A stretch of DNA of 52,698 bases from NCBI GenBank assembly GCA_018065005.1, contig JAGHUD010000034.1, positions 1 through 52,698 of the forward strand, in the 5' to 3' direction. The stretch is from Candidatus Physcousia equi (GTDB lineage: Bacteria > Bacteroidota > Bacteroidia > Bacteroidales > Bacteroidaceae). The first letter of the stretch is position 1. Each line of letters starts with the position of its first letter. Position numbers and translations under genes: made by a program. The notes under the pieces were generated by a model that ran no database searches, was not told where the DNA came from, and saw only the letters and a program-made list of their open reading frames with translations. Below are positions 1 to 8,238 of the stretch, piece by piece.

Positions 1-224
1 GGCGGTGTTGCACCCCAGCAAGACGAGTTCGCATCCCAGCTCGAAGAGATGACGCACGGCATGGTGGGTGAACTCATAGACCAGTTCGAAACTACGCGTG
101 CCGTAGGGCGCACGAGCATTGTCGCCCAGATAGAGATAGTCGTACTGGGGTAGGAGTGCGCGTATCTGGCGCAGGATGGTGAGTCCACCGTAGCCGGAAT
201 CGAAGATGCCGATGGGAAACATGA
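1..224 (-). CDS. murI: glutamate racemase, N-terminal part (cut by window edge)
   Basis: Glutamate racemase interconverts L- and D-glutamate in the cytoplasm and supplies D-Glu for peptidoglycan. Only the first 74 codons lie in the window. They begin MFPIGIFDSGYGGLTI, with the family's N-terminal FDSGxGGL motif carrying the acid/base Asp. The visible part ends in GCNTA, which contains the first of the two catalytic cysteines. The rest of the gene, including the second cysteine, lies beyond base 1. The ATG at 222-224 fits the usual family start. It is the last visible gene of the leftward envelope operon, 37 bases after the third ompH-like gene, as is common in Bacteroidales. Confidence 0.93.
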
Positions 225-261
225 GGTGATGATTAAATACATGGTGGGGGATGAGGAATGC

Positions 262-849
262 TTAGGGGGTGATGCTGAGCCGCAGGCGCACCATGTCTGT
301 TATGTTGTCGCCCAGAAGCGGATTGATGTAGGGGCAGGCGTTGCCATCGGTGTTAAGCACGAAGGCATAGCCGTTTTCGGCAGCCACGGCGTTGATGGCA
401 GCATGGAGCTGGCGGTCAACGCCGAGCATGAGTTTGTCTTCTGCCATGCGCAAGAGTTGTTCGCATTCCTTTCTGAACGCCATTCCTCGCTCCATGATGT
501 CCTGAAGCTCAGCCTGGCGCTTGATGAGGATGTTGGAGGGAAAGTCCTTCTGCCCCTCGAGAAACTCGGTGAACTTACGTTGGAACTCCTCCTCGGAGCG
601 CTCTGCCTCTGCCTCATACTTTGCCTTGAGCTCCTCCACCTGCTGGCGTGCCTGCTTGTAGGCTGGCATCTGCTGCCGCACCTCGCCATAGCTGATATAG
701 GCAAAGCGGAAGGCAGGCTGGGGCGATGCAGCTTCCTTGGTGTCGGGCATCTCCACCTTGGAGGAGAGCAGGGTGTCAGAAACAGAAAAATCCTGTGCTG
801 CCACCTTGCAGGGGAGCAGCAACAGGATGATATAGCATAGTCGTCGCAT
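262..849 (-). CDS. OmpH/Skp-family periplasmic chaperone, third copy
   Basis: A 195-residue exported protein of the OmpH/Skp family, which holds unfolded outer-membrane proteins in the periplasm. A hydrophobic signal peptide (about residues 3-18, MRRLCYIILLLLPC...) is followed by FRFAYISYGEVRQQMPAY, the family's N-terminal strand and start of the first helix. A long charged helical region (about 65-145, many E/K/Q) would form the Skp tentacle, and a C-terminal strand region carries AFVLNTDG. It is longer than the other two copies because about 30 residues are inserted between signal peptide and domain. It is transcribed with bamA and the two other ompH-like genes, 21 bases after the preceding copy. 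Confidence 0.85.
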   Translation of the reverse strand: MRRLCYIILLLLPCKVAAQDFSVSDTLLSSKVEMPDTKEAASPQPAFRFAYISYGEVRQQMPAYKQARQQVEELKAKYEAEAERSEEEFQRKFTEFLEGQKDFPSNILIKRQAELQDIMERGMAFRKECEQLLRMAEDKLMLGVDRQLHAAINAVAAENGYAFVLNTDGNACPYINPLLGDNITDMVRLRLSITP

Positions 850-870
850 GTGTGCGAGAGGTTATGTGGC

Positions 871-1362
871 TCAAATACCCAGTGCCTTCTTCACGTCTGC
901 CGTGACGTCGGTGCTCTGAGTCGTATTGATGTAGGGCAGAGTGGAAGCATCGAAGACATAGACGTAGCCGCCAGCCTCGCCCACCTTCTTGATGGCAGCG
1001 AGCACGAGTTCCTGAATGGTTGTGAGTTTATCCTGCTGGAGCTTGGCAAGTGCCTGCTGGTTGTCTTGCATAGCCTCCTGAAGGCGCTGCTGGAGGTCGG
1101 TGATTTCAGCTTCGCGGCGCTGCTTCACGTTGTCGAGGAGTTTGGGTGCTTCCTTCTGATATTCCTCATACTTCTTCTGGAGTTCGGTCTGCATGCGCTT
1201 GAGGTCTTCATCATACTGCTTTGCGAGTGTCTCAATCTCGGTCTGAGCAGCGGTGTATTCCTTGGTGCTGGTGATGATCTCGGCGGTGTTGCAGTGTGCA
1301 AACTTCTGAGCGAACATGCTCAGGGGTGCCATCAAGAGGATGGCAAAAAGAATCTTCTTCAT
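871..1362 (-). CDS. OmpH/Skp-family periplasmic chaperone, second copy
   Basis: A 163-residue OmpH/Skp-family protein. A clear signal peptide (MKKILFAILLMAPLSMFAQ) is followed by KFAHCNTAEII, a long coiled-coil-like helix (about 35-120) and the closing strands GYVYVFDASTLPYINTTQS. The family traps unfolded outer-membrane proteins and delivers them to the Bam complex. It sits between two other family members downstream of bamA, with 42 bases to the preceding copy. The copies share the fold and the terminal GY(A/V/S)xVxD pattern but differ widely in the helix, so they look like old paralogues rather than recent duplicates. Confidence 0.9.
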   Translation of the reverse strand: MKKILFAILLMAPLSMFAQKFAHCNTAEIITSTKEYTAAQTEIETLAKQYDEDLKRMQTELQKKYEEYQKEAPKLLDNVKQRREAEITDLQQRLQEAMQDNQQALAKLQQDKLTTIQELVLAAIKKVGEAGGYVYVFDASTLPYINTTQSTDVTADVKKALGI

Positions 1363-1404
1363 TGTTTTTGTTTGTTTTTATTATTGTTTGTCTGTTGACT
1401 TTGG

Positions 1405-1917
1405 TTAGTTAGCATAGCCCAACTTGAGGAGCACCTCGTTGCTGATGTCTATCTTGGGGGAAGCAAAGATGATGCCAGCATCTGAGGCACGGTCGAGCAC
1501 GAGCGAATAGCCCTTTTGGTCGCAGATATCTTTGATGGCGTTGTAGATTTCGTCCTGAATGGGTGCCATAAGGCTCTCGCGCTTCTTGAACAGTTCGCCT
1601 TCGGTGCCGAAATACTTGCGCTTGAGTTCGCTTGCTTCTTTCTCCTTGGTTATGATGGCCTCTTCGCGGCGGGTCTTCTCTTCCTGGCTGAGAAAGACGG
1701 CTTCGCTCTGGTAGTTCTTATAGAGCGATTGTGCCTCGCTGTTGAGGGCTTCCACCTCAGCTTGCCATTTCTTGCTCACCTGGGTGAGCTGTTCGTTCGC
1801 ACGCTCGTAGGCGGGTACATTCTTTAATATATACTCCATGTCGACGAGCACAAATTTCTGCGCACTGGCGCTCAACGAGGAGCATGCCAGCAAAAGGAGG
1901 AAAAGTAACTTTTTCAT
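1405..1917 (-). CDS. OmpH/Skp-family periplasmic chaperone, first copy
   Basis: A 170-residue OmpH/Skp-family chaperone, the copy nearest to bamA. Its signal peptide (MKKLLFLLLLACSSLSASAQ) is followed by KFVLVDMEYILKNVPAYERA, the typical family start. A helical hairpin region rich in Lys/Glu (about 40-125) comes next, and the C-terminal segment is GYSLVLDRASDAGIIFAS. The ATG at 1915-1917 lies 51 bases after the bamA stop, so it should be cotranscribed with bamA. The role is inferred from the family and the operon: outer-membrane protein escort through the periplasm. Confidence 0.92.
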   Translation of the reverse strand: MKKLLFLLLLACSSLSASAQKFVLVDMEYILKNVPAYERANEQLTQVSKKWQAEVEALNSEAQSLYKNYQSEAVFLSQEEKTRREEAIITKEKEASELKRKYFGTEGELFKKRESLMAPIQDEIYNAIKDICDQKGYSLVLDRASDAGIIFASPKIDISNEVLLKLGYAN

Positions 1918-1968
1918 ATCGGATGATTTTTTGGGGGTTGAATACCTGAGGGGGGATGGGTGGGGGGA

Positions 1969-4602
1969 TTAGAACTCTTGTCCAAGGATGAAGTGGAACT
2001 GGCTGCCGGAGTAGGACCTGTTGCCAAAGACGGGGTCGAAACCATAGGCCCAGTCGATGCCCAGAAGTCCGACCATGGGAAGGAACACACGCACACCAAG
2101 ACCTGCAGATCGCTTCATGTCGAAGGGGTTGAACTTCTTGATGCTCGTCCACGCATTGCCGGCTTCGGCAAAGGCGAGGGCATAGATGTTGGTGGATGCA
2201 CCCAGCATGAGCGGATAGCGCAGCTCGAGCGTGAAACGGTCGTAGGCATAGCCTTGTTGGCCGCTTGGGGTGAGCGCACCGTTGTCGTAGCCACGCAGAC
2301 CGATGGTTTCGGTGGCATAGGTGGTGCTGTAGCCCGACGTGCCGTCGCCACCGACGTAGTAGGTTTCGAAGGGTGACTTCTTGTGGATGTTGTAGTGGCC
2401 CAGCAGACCGAACTCAACACGTGTCATCAGCACGAGACACTTGCTGCCGGGTGTGAGCGGGGTGAAGGTACGTGCCTTGAACTTCCATTTGTGGTATTCA
2501 ATCCAGCGGTACTTCTCCTGTAGCTCGCGCTGATAGGTGGCAGAGTTGTAGTTGTTGGCGAGGTTTGCATAGTCCTTGCCGTCCCAAAGCGAGAAGGGAG
2601 GCGTGAAGGTGGCGGAGAGGAAGAACTCCGAACCACGACGCGGGAAGATGGGGTTGTCGCTCGACGAACGTGAGAGGTTGAATGCAATGTTGATGTTGTT
2701 GCACGAACCGTTGGAGACGAGGAAGTACTTCCAATCCTTCAGCATATAGCGCGTGTAGGAGATGTCTGCCATGAAGTTGAAGTAGTCGTCGGGCCAGCGC
2801 AGACGCTTTCCCCAACCGACAGAGGCACCAAGTATCTTCACGAACTTGTCGGGGTCGTAGTAGTTCTCGTAGTAGTTGTAGCCGTTGCCGTAGCCACCAT
2901 AGAGGTAGTTGCTGTAGATGTTGTTGTAGTAGGCTGAGTTGTAGTAGTTGTCGCTCACATCGGTCTGCTTCGAGAAGAAGGCGCTGATGGAGAACTGGTT
3001 GGGGCGCTTGCCTCCGAACCAGGGGTTGACGTATTGGATGCTGTATGCCTGATAGTAGCGGCCGTTGGTCTGTCCGCTGATGCTCAGCGTCTCGCCATTT
3101 CCCTGCGGAAGGATGCCGCGCCGCATACCTCCTTTCTTGAAGAGGTTGGCCAAGCAGAAGTTACTGAACTTCAGACCTATCTTTCCAATAACACCCGTCT
3201 GGCCGTAGCCGAGCGAAAACTCAATCTGGTCGTTCGACTTCGGCGTCAAGCCCCATCCAAGGTCCACGGTTCCGTCCTCGGCATTGGGCTGTATGTCGTA
3301 GGTGATGCTTTCGGGATCGAAATGCCCCATGGATGCCAATTCGCGGAAGGAGCGCTCGAGTGCTTCCTTGGAGAAGAGGTCGCCGGGCTTGTTGCGCAAT
3401 TCTCGGCGCACGACGTTCTCGTAGACACGGTCGTTGCCCACTATCTTGACATGACTCAGATGGGCTTGCGTTCCCTCTGTGATGCGCATCTCCACGTCGA
3501 TGGAGTCTCCGTCGATGTTGATTTCGACGGGGTCGAGGTGATAGAACACATAGCCATTGTTGTAGTAGAGATTGCCCACGGCGTCTTCGTCGGTCGAGAG
3601 GCGCTCTTGCATCATTTTGGTGTTGTAGACGTCGCCCTTCTTCATGTTGAGAACCATCTGCAGGTAGTCGCTGCTGTAGAGCGTGTTGCCCACCCAGGAG
3701 ATGTTGCGCAAATAGTAGCGCTGCCCCTCCTCGACGGTGAGGTAGATGTCTACGGAGTTGTCGTCGAAAGGCACGACAGAGTCTGCAACGATGATGGCAT
3801 CGCGATAGCCTAACTCGCCATATTTCTGAATGAGTGCTTCCTTAGCTTCCTCGTATTTCTTGTCGGTGAACTTCTTGGAGCGGAATATCGTCTTGAAGCG
3901 TCCGCGTTCGTTCAGTCCCTTTAGTGCACCGCTCTTGAAGAGGTTACCCTTGAGTTGTTTCTCTGAGAGCACGGTGACGCCCGTCGTGTAGATGCGGTTC
4001 ACCTTCACCTTAGTCTTCTTGTCGATGCTGATGTCAATGATGACCTTGCCGGGCTGTGCCACGTCGTCACGATAGGTGATGCTGATGTCTGCATTCTTGA
4101 ATCCCTTCTCGTCGAAATAGCGCTTGGCGAGGATTTTTGCGCGGTCGATGGCGTTGGGGGTGAGTTGATTCTCGCGGACGAGACCGAGTTTCGCCTCAAG
4201 GTCTTCGCGCTCGCCCTTCTTCACGCCTGCATAATTGATTTGTGAAATCTTGGGGCGCTGGGTGAGTTCGATGTGCAGATAGGCTGAATCGCGTGCTATG
4301 CTGTCCACACTGATTTTGACGTTCGAGAAGAGACCGTTGCGCCAATAGCGCTTGATGGCTTTGGTGATTTCGTCGCCCGGAATGGAGATGCGCTGTCCGA
4401 CGGACAAACCAGAGAGACCGATGAGCAGATAGTCGTCGTAGTTGTTGATGCCACTGACCGTGATGCCGCCGATGGGATACTGGCGTGGCGTGCGTGAATA
4501 GTCAATCTCCGGTTTCACCTGCACATCGCTTTGCGCCACTGAGGGAAGTGCCACAAAGAGCGCTGCTGCAAACAAGAGGATGATATGCTGTATGTGTTTC
4601 AT
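1969..4602 (-). CDS. bamA: outer membrane protein assembly factor BamA
   Basis: BamA is the essential core of the machine that folds beta-barrel proteins into the outer membrane. The 877-residue product has a signal peptide (to about residue 23, ending SVAQ). POTRA-type repeats follow from about residue 43 to 450 (YPIGGITVSGINNYDDYLL opens the first). A C-terminal 16-stranded barrel runs from about 455 to 877. The loop-6 motif appears as LRGYDNG near residue 770, and the chain ends in FHFILGQEF with a terminal aromatic, as expected for a barrel C-terminus. An unusual stretch rich in Tyr and Asn (about residues 548-588) probably lies in an extracellular loop. It sits 16 bases after uppS and upstream of three ompH-like genes. 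Confidence 0.97.
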   Translation of the reverse strand: MKHIQHIILLFAAALFVALPSVAQSDVQVKPEIDYSRTPRQYPIGGITVSGINNYDDYLLIGLSGLSVGQRISIPGDEITKAIKRYWRNGLFSNVKISVDSIARDSAYLHIELTQRPKISQINYAGVKKGEREDLEAKLGLVRENQLTPNAIDRAKILAKRYFDEKGFKNADISITYRDDVAQPGKVIIDISIDKKTKVKVNRIYTTGVTVLSEKQLKGNLFKSGALKGLNERGRFKTIFRSKKFTDKKYEEAKEALIQKYGELGYRDAIIVADSVVPFDDNSVDIYLTVEEGQRYYLRNISWVGNTLYSSDYLQMVLNMKKGDVYNTKMMQERLSTDEDAVGNLYYNNGYVFYHLDPVEINIDGDSIDVEMRITEGTQAHLSHVKIVGNDRVYENVVRRELRNKPGDLFSKEALERSFRELASMGHFDPESITYDIQPNAEDGTVDLGWGLTPKSNDQIEFSLGYGQTGVIGKIGLKFSNFCLANLFKKGGMRRGILPQGNGETLSISGQTNGRYYQAYSIQYVNPWFGGKRPNQFSISAFFSKQTDVSDNYYNSAYYNNIYSNYLYGGYGNGYNYYENYYDPDKFVKILGASVGWGKRLRWPDDYFNFMADISYTRYMLKDWKYFLVSNGSCNNINIAFNLSRSSSDNPIFPRRGSEFFLSATFTPPFSLWDGKDYANLANNYNSATYQRELQEKYRWIEYHKWKFKARTFTPLTPGSKCLVLMTRVEFGLLGHYNIHKKSPFETYYVGGDGTSGYSTTYATETIGLRGYDNGALTPSGQQGYAYDRFTLELRYPLMLGASTNIYALAFAEAGNAWTSIKKFNPFDMKRSAGLGVRVFLPMVGLLGIDWAYGFDPVFGNRSYSGSQFHFILGQEF

Positions 4603-4618
4603 CTATTGTGTGATTGGT

Positions 4619-5368
4619 TTATTTCTCTTCCGCGCGTACCTGTTCTCCGGTCTTACCGAAACGGCGCTCGCGGTGCTGATAGTCGATGATGGCACGGTGG
4701 AGTTGCTCCTCACGAAAATCGGGAAAGAGCACGTCGGTGAAATAGAACTCACTGTAGGCGCACTGCCAGAGCAAATAGTTGCTGATGCGAAATTCGCCAC
4801 CGGTGCGGATGAGCAAGTCGGGGTCGGGCATGAAACTCGTCTGGAGCGACTGTGCGATGGTGTCTTCCGTGATGTCGGAGGGGTTGAACTGCCCGTCCTT
4901 GGCTTGTTGTGCCAGTTGCTTGGCTGCTTGCACGATTTCCCAGCGCGAGGAGTAGCTGATGGCAAGGATGAGCGTCATGCCGTCGTTCTTTTGGGTGCAC
5001 GCACAGATGTGAGCCAGATGCTCGCGAACGGGTGGTGCCAGTCGCTGCATGTCGCCAATGACCCGCAGTCGCACATTGTTCTTTTGGAAGATCTCCTCAT
5101 AGAGACGGTCGAGGATGAGCTGCATGAGCGCTTGCACCTCAAGGGTTGGTCGATTCCAGTTCTCGGTTGAAAAGGTATAGAGTGTGAGGTATTTGACACC
5201 GAGTTTAGAGCATTCCTCCGTTATTTTGTTCACGGATGTCACACCCTCCGAATGGCCAGCCGTGCGGTGCAGTCCGCGTTGCTGCGCCCAGCGTCCGTTT
5301 CCATCCATGATGATGGCTATGTGCTCGGGCATTCGGCTGAAGTCGATCTGGTCTTTTAATATACTCAT
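4619..5368 (-). CDS. uppS: isoprenyl transferase (undecaprenyl diphosphate synthase)
   Basis: This cis-prenyltransferase extends farnesyl diphosphate with isopentenyl diphosphate to undecaprenyl diphosphate, the lipid carrier for peptidoglycan and surface glycans. The 249-residue length is normal. The N-terminal HIAIIMDGNGRWAQQRGL holds the catalytic Asp and the diphosphate-binding loop. Downstream are LTLYTFSTENW, and LLIRTGGEFRISNYLLWQ with the conserved Arg residues that bind isopentenyl diphosphate. The ATG at 5366-5368 fits the family start. The gene lies between the DUF6089 protein and bamA, a usual Bacteroidales arrangement tying lipid carrier supply to envelope assembly. Confidence 0.97.
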   Translation of the reverse strand: MSILKDQIDFSRMPEHIAIIMDGNGRWAQQRGLHRTAGHSEGVTSVNKITEECSKLGVKYLTLYTFSTENWNRPTLEVQALMQLILDRLYEEIFQKNNVRLRVIGDMQRLAPPVREHLAHICACTQKNDGMTLILAISYSSRWEIVQAAKQLAQQAKDGQFNPSDITEDTIAQSLQTSFMPDPDLLIRTGGEFRISNYLLWQCAYSEFYFTDVLFPDFREEQLHRAIIDYQHRERRFGKTGEQVRAEEK

Positions 5369-5399
5369 CGTATTCTGTGTGAGACTGATGTCTGCTTAT

Positions 5400-6200
5400 T
5401 TAGTTGTTGCACTTGCGAAGTTTAGGACACATGTCGTAGGTGATGGAGAAGAGGAGGAAGGAGTAGCAATCCTTGTTCTTGAACCCGTTGGACGGCACAC
5501 CATAGGGCTGATAGAGTTGCTTGGATTCGTTTGTCACGTCGAGTTTGTCGCTCGTTGTGAACCTTACGCTCCATTCCAACCCAAGATTCAGGCGGGGCTT
5601 GACCTTATACTTGATGCCCACTCCGATGGGGATGTTGAAGGCAAAGTCTGTGCTGCCGCCACCCACAGCTAAGGTCAGTCCGACACCTGCCAACATGTAG
5701 GGGGTGATGCGGCTGTTGCCTTTGTAGCCTTCGCCCGTTCCGTAGCCCCAGAAGTTCATCTCGTATTGTGCTCCGAGGTCGAAGAGGTTGCGACCGAAAG
5801 AGAGATGAACGGGTTGTCCTCCTTCTGGCGTTTCGCTCCAAGCGTCGAGCGGAATGTAGGTGTCGTGGGTGTTGCCTGCGATGTGGGCGAAGGCGAGGTT
5901 GCCCTTGAGCACCATGCGCGGGTTGAAAACGCGACGCGCCACCACGGTGCCCATCATGCCCATGTGCCTGAGGGGATTGCTGTTGGTGTCGCCCATATAG
6001 AAAGTCGGACCTATGCCACCGCCCAGTTCCAGTTGGTATTCTATCTCCTGAGCTTTTCCTTGAAGCGAAAAGAGGGAAAGGAGCAGCACAACAAGCAACC
6101 TCAGTCCACCCACTCGCCCCACGGGGGAGAGCAAGTCATGCGCATCCTGCTTCGTGAAGAAGGTGCAGCAGAGGCTGGTATGGCGGACGGGCTGGTTCAT
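5400..6200 (-). CDS. DUF6089-family outer-membrane beta-barrel protein
   Basis: Function unknown. The protein resembles the DUF6089 family, found next to uppS/bamA in Bacteroidales. After a hydrophobic segment (LRLLVVLLLSLFSLQGKAQ, about residues 33-51) comes a mature part of about 215 residues. It has alternating beta-strand patterns and Gly/aromatic turns (ELGGGIGPTFYMGDTN, ITPYMLAGVGLTLAVGGG), typical of small 8-stranded outer-membrane barrels. The ATG at 6198-6200 puts about 32 residues before the signal peptide, which is odd. A GTG start near 6122 or 6113 would give a normal signal peptide, so the start is uncertain. It is cotranscribed after the DUF6242 gene with a 33-base gap. Confidence 0.8.
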   Translation of the reverse strand: MNQPVRHTSLCCTFFTKQDAHDLLSPVGRVGGLRLLVVLLLSLFSLQGKAQEIEYQLELGGGIGPTFYMGDTNSNPLRHMGMMGTVVARRVFNPRMVLKGNLAFAHIAGNTHDTYIPLDAWSETPEGGQPVHLSFGRNLFDLGAQYEMNFWGYGTGEGYKGNSRITPYMLAGVGLTLAVGGGSTDFAFNIPIGVGIKYKVKPRLNLGLEWSVRFTTSDKLDVTNESKQLYQPYGVPSNGFKNKDCYSFLLFSITYDMCPKLRKCNN

Positions 6201-6233
6201 GAGGGAGATGAGCTTTGGTGCAGACCTGTTCTT

Positions 6234-7613
6234 TTACTTGAATCCTAACTTATTGAGACGACCTCTGTATGTAGCATTTCCCACAACAAGCCACACGAAG
6301 AAATCGCTGTCCACAGTGGCTGAGATGGCTTCTCCTGTGCCCTTGAGCTCTGCGGGAAGAAAGAGTGTGTTACTGCGCTTCCAGGTTAGTCCATAGTCGG
6401 AACTGTAGAAGATATGCTGCAAAGCCTCATATTGTCCGCTTTGCGTGGCTCCACCCAAGGCAATAACTCCTTTGTCGTAGGGAAGCACGATGAGGGGATC
6501 CATCAGGTGGCACAGCCATGCGTTGTCTGCTGCCTGATTGTAGTACATCCAGACCTCGCTGGCTTCCTTCTCGTCCACGTGCCATGCTTTCGCCCACACA
6601 TCGGCGCGCTGATTGCTGTTGCCTTCGGTCTGCCCCATGAGCAGCAGGCGCTCATAGCCGTTCGGCTGCTCTATGAGTGTGAGATTGACTTGTGCAACGG
6701 GAAGCTTGGCTGCGTCTTCGTCGAGCGTCTCCTTCGTCCACGTCTGTCCACCATCGGGTGTGCTGCAAATGGCACCGTTCTCGAGGGCATAGATGCGATT
6801 GCGGCTTGCACCCAAAAGCTTGCGACCCGACACGGGAGCACACAGCTCGGTCCAGTTGATGCCGTCGGAACTCGTGAGGATTGCACCATCGGCGGTGCCA
6901 ACTAACAGTTGCGATGCCGCCACATAGAGGGTCTTGCAGTCTGCCTGTTCGGCTCCGCTTGCATGCTGTATGGTCCACTGCCCATTCTTCTCAGTGTATC
7001 TCCATGCACAAGCCGTTGTTCCGTTGCTCAACTTGCCGAGCATGAAAAGCTTGTCGCCGCTACTCACGAGTTTGCGCTCTGTGAGTGCATCGAGCACATC
7101 AGCATCTGCCATTCTCGTCCAATTGAAGGCATCGCCTTCTTGCTGGTGGACATGGAGGCGCACGGAGTAGATGCGTGGCGCACTGCCGTCGGTGGGATAG
7201 ACAGCAAACTCCAACGGACCGCGGAAGTCGATGCTGTCCTTCTCGTTGTATTCGTGCCAGTCGACAGAAGAGAGGTAGCGATACATGAGCGTTCCACCCG
7301 TATACGTCACAGTGGCGAGGGCTGCATTGATGTGTGTGTTGGTGGGCAGAGAGTCGAGATTCTCTATGGTCATCTTGTGGTTGTTGATGATCATGGGGAA
7401 GAAACTGCCGCTATAGGTGATGCTGTAGGTGCTGTCTTGTCCGTTACTCGCAGTGACGTGGATGTCGCGTTTGAGCATACCGATGCTAAAACTTGAAATA
7501 TAGCAATGGTCGTCGGCTGCAACAGTTTGCTCGTCTTCCTTCGAGCACGAGGTCTGCATAGCCATCACAAAGACGGCTGCAAGAAGAAGCAATAGGTATC
7601 TTTTCACGTTCAT
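6234..7613 (-). CDS. DUF6242-type lipoprotein with Asp-box repeats
   Basis: A 459-residue predicted lipoprotein: a hydrophobic signal segment ends in the lipobox MQTSC with Cys23. Residues about 35-155 look like a beta-sandwich domain. From about 175 to the end are repeated motifs of the Asp-box kind (S/T-x-D-x-G-x-T-W): SSDGINW, TPDGGQTW and SSDYGLTW. Such motifs mark beta-propellers of the sialidase/BNR class, although no catalytic sialidase signature is visible. The arrangement matches the DUF6242 family. It is the first clear gene of the leftward bamA operon, suggesting an envelope role, but no function can be assigned. A promoter-like box lies about 290 bases upstream. Confidence 0.8.
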   Translation of the reverse strand: MNVKRYLLLLLAAVFVMAMQTSCSKEDEQTVAADDHCYISSFSIGMLKRDIHVTASNGQDSTYSITYSGSFFPMIINNHKMTIENLDSLPTNTHINAALATVTYTGGTLMYRYLSSVDWHEYNEKDSIDFRGPLEFAVYPTDGSAPRIYSVRLHVHQQEGDAFNWTRMADADVLDALTERKLVSSGDKLFMLGKLSNGTTACAWRYTEKNGQWTIQHASGAEQADCKTLYVAASQLLVGTADGAILTSSDGINWTELCAPVSGRKLLGASRNRIYALENGAICSTPDGGQTWTKETLDEDAAKLPVAQVNLTLIEQPNGYERLLLMGQTEGNSNQRADVWAKAWHVDEKEASEVWMYYNQAADNAWLCHLMDPLIVLPYDKGVIALGGATQSGQYEALQHIFYSSDYGLTWKRSNTLFLPAELKGTGEAISATVDSDFFVWLVVGNATYRGRLNKLGFK

Positions 7614-7840
7614 TTCTCGTTGGGGCTAAGCAAGTTTTTGTTCTTCTGTGTTTGACGCAACGCTGCACTGAGTTCTGTCGTGTGTAGGAGCATATTCAAA
7701 GGCTGATTGAGGTGTGCCTTGATGCCGATGCTGCTGTGCTCTGCCGTGCGTCGGAGTATAATCAACGTCTTCCGGACCGAGTGCGTCGATAGTGCGCTCA
7801 CAGGTGCAGTCGCGCGTAGAAACATGTTCACAGTACTCAT
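7610..7840 (-). CDS. possible small coupled ORF in the DUF6242 leader (doubtful)
   Basis: An open frame of 76 codons begins with ATG at 7838-7840, inside the transcript expected from the box at 7901-7910. It ends in TGA overlapping the DUF6242 start as ATGA, a layout typical of translational coupling. The product (MSTVNMFLRATAPVSALS...LLSPNEK) is basic and matches no family I know. The DNA contains a degenerate internal repeat of roughly 27 bases about 63 bases apart, which also keeps a second frame open (7626-7847), so the open frame may be accidental. It could be a real small protein, a leader peptide, or simply a long untranslated leader. Confidence 0.3.
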   Translation of the reverse strand: MSTVNMFLRATAPVSALSTHSVRKTLIILRRTAEHSSIGIKAHLNQPLNMLLHTTELSAALRQTQKNKNLLSPNEK

Positions 7841-7900
7841 TGGTCACGATTTTTTCAAGCTGACGAGAGGTTTAGACGCGCGTACGGGTACATTCAAAGG

Positions 7901-7910
7901 TGCAAAATTA
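7901..7910 (-). promoter_or_regulatory. promoter -7 box for the DUF6242-bamA operon
   Basis: Read on the minus strand this is TAATTTTGCA, matching the Bacteroidetes -7 consensus TAnnTTTG, with an A/T-rich stretch before it. It would start a transcript near 7895 with a leader of about 280 bases before the DUF6242 ATG, unless the small ORF at 7610-7840 is translated. Confidence 0.6.
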
Positions 7911-8083
7911 GTTATTTTTTTTTGCATAACGAAACAAACACTCCCTTTTCTGCGTTTTTTGGCATTATTTAGGAATGCGAACGCTCTGCATGACACAATT
8001 TCACACAAATTGAAGCTGCGCACACTTTCTTCTGCTACAGAAGCAATAGGCGCCGCCCACATAACTGAACGGGAGCACTCAAA

Positions 8084-8168
8084 AGACCTCATGCAGACTA
8101 CAGAACAGGCAGACCCCATGCAGACGGCAGGACTGGCGTACGAAAAATAAGACCTCATGCAGACGGCT
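8084..8168. repeat. degenerate short direct repeat, three copies
   Basis: The core AGACC(T/C)CATGCAGAC occurs at 8084, 8111 and 8150 (spacings 27 and 39) with varying sequence between copies. It lies just beyond the yfhO terminator. No function is evident. Confidence 0.6.
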
Positions 8169-8182
8169 GAACAGACATACTC

Positions 8183-8218
8183 AAAAAGCCCCGAAACTCA
8201 ATTCTGAATTTCGGGGCT
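8183..8218 (-). terminator. intrinsic terminator after yfhO
   Basis: On the minus strand a 10-bp perfect stem (AGCCCCGAAA / TTTCGGGGCT, arms 8187-8196 and 8209-8218) with a 12-base loop is followed by a run of T. It starts about 20 bases after the yfhO stop codon. Confidence 0.85.
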
Positions 8219-8238
8219 ATTTAGAAGTGTGGCGTGAG

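Larger units (their letters stand above)
7614..8238. other. 625-base region between yfhO and the DUF6242 gene
   Basis: It holds the long leader of the DUF6242-bamA operon (7614-7895), the operon promoter box at 7901-7910, a poorly structured A/T-rich segment, short direct repeats at 8084-8168 and the yfhO terminator at 8183-8218. Within the leader, two copies of a sequence like TCTGYCGTGYGTNGGAG lie about 63 bases apart. No convincing gene is visible apart from the doubtful ORF listed separately. Confidence 0.5.
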
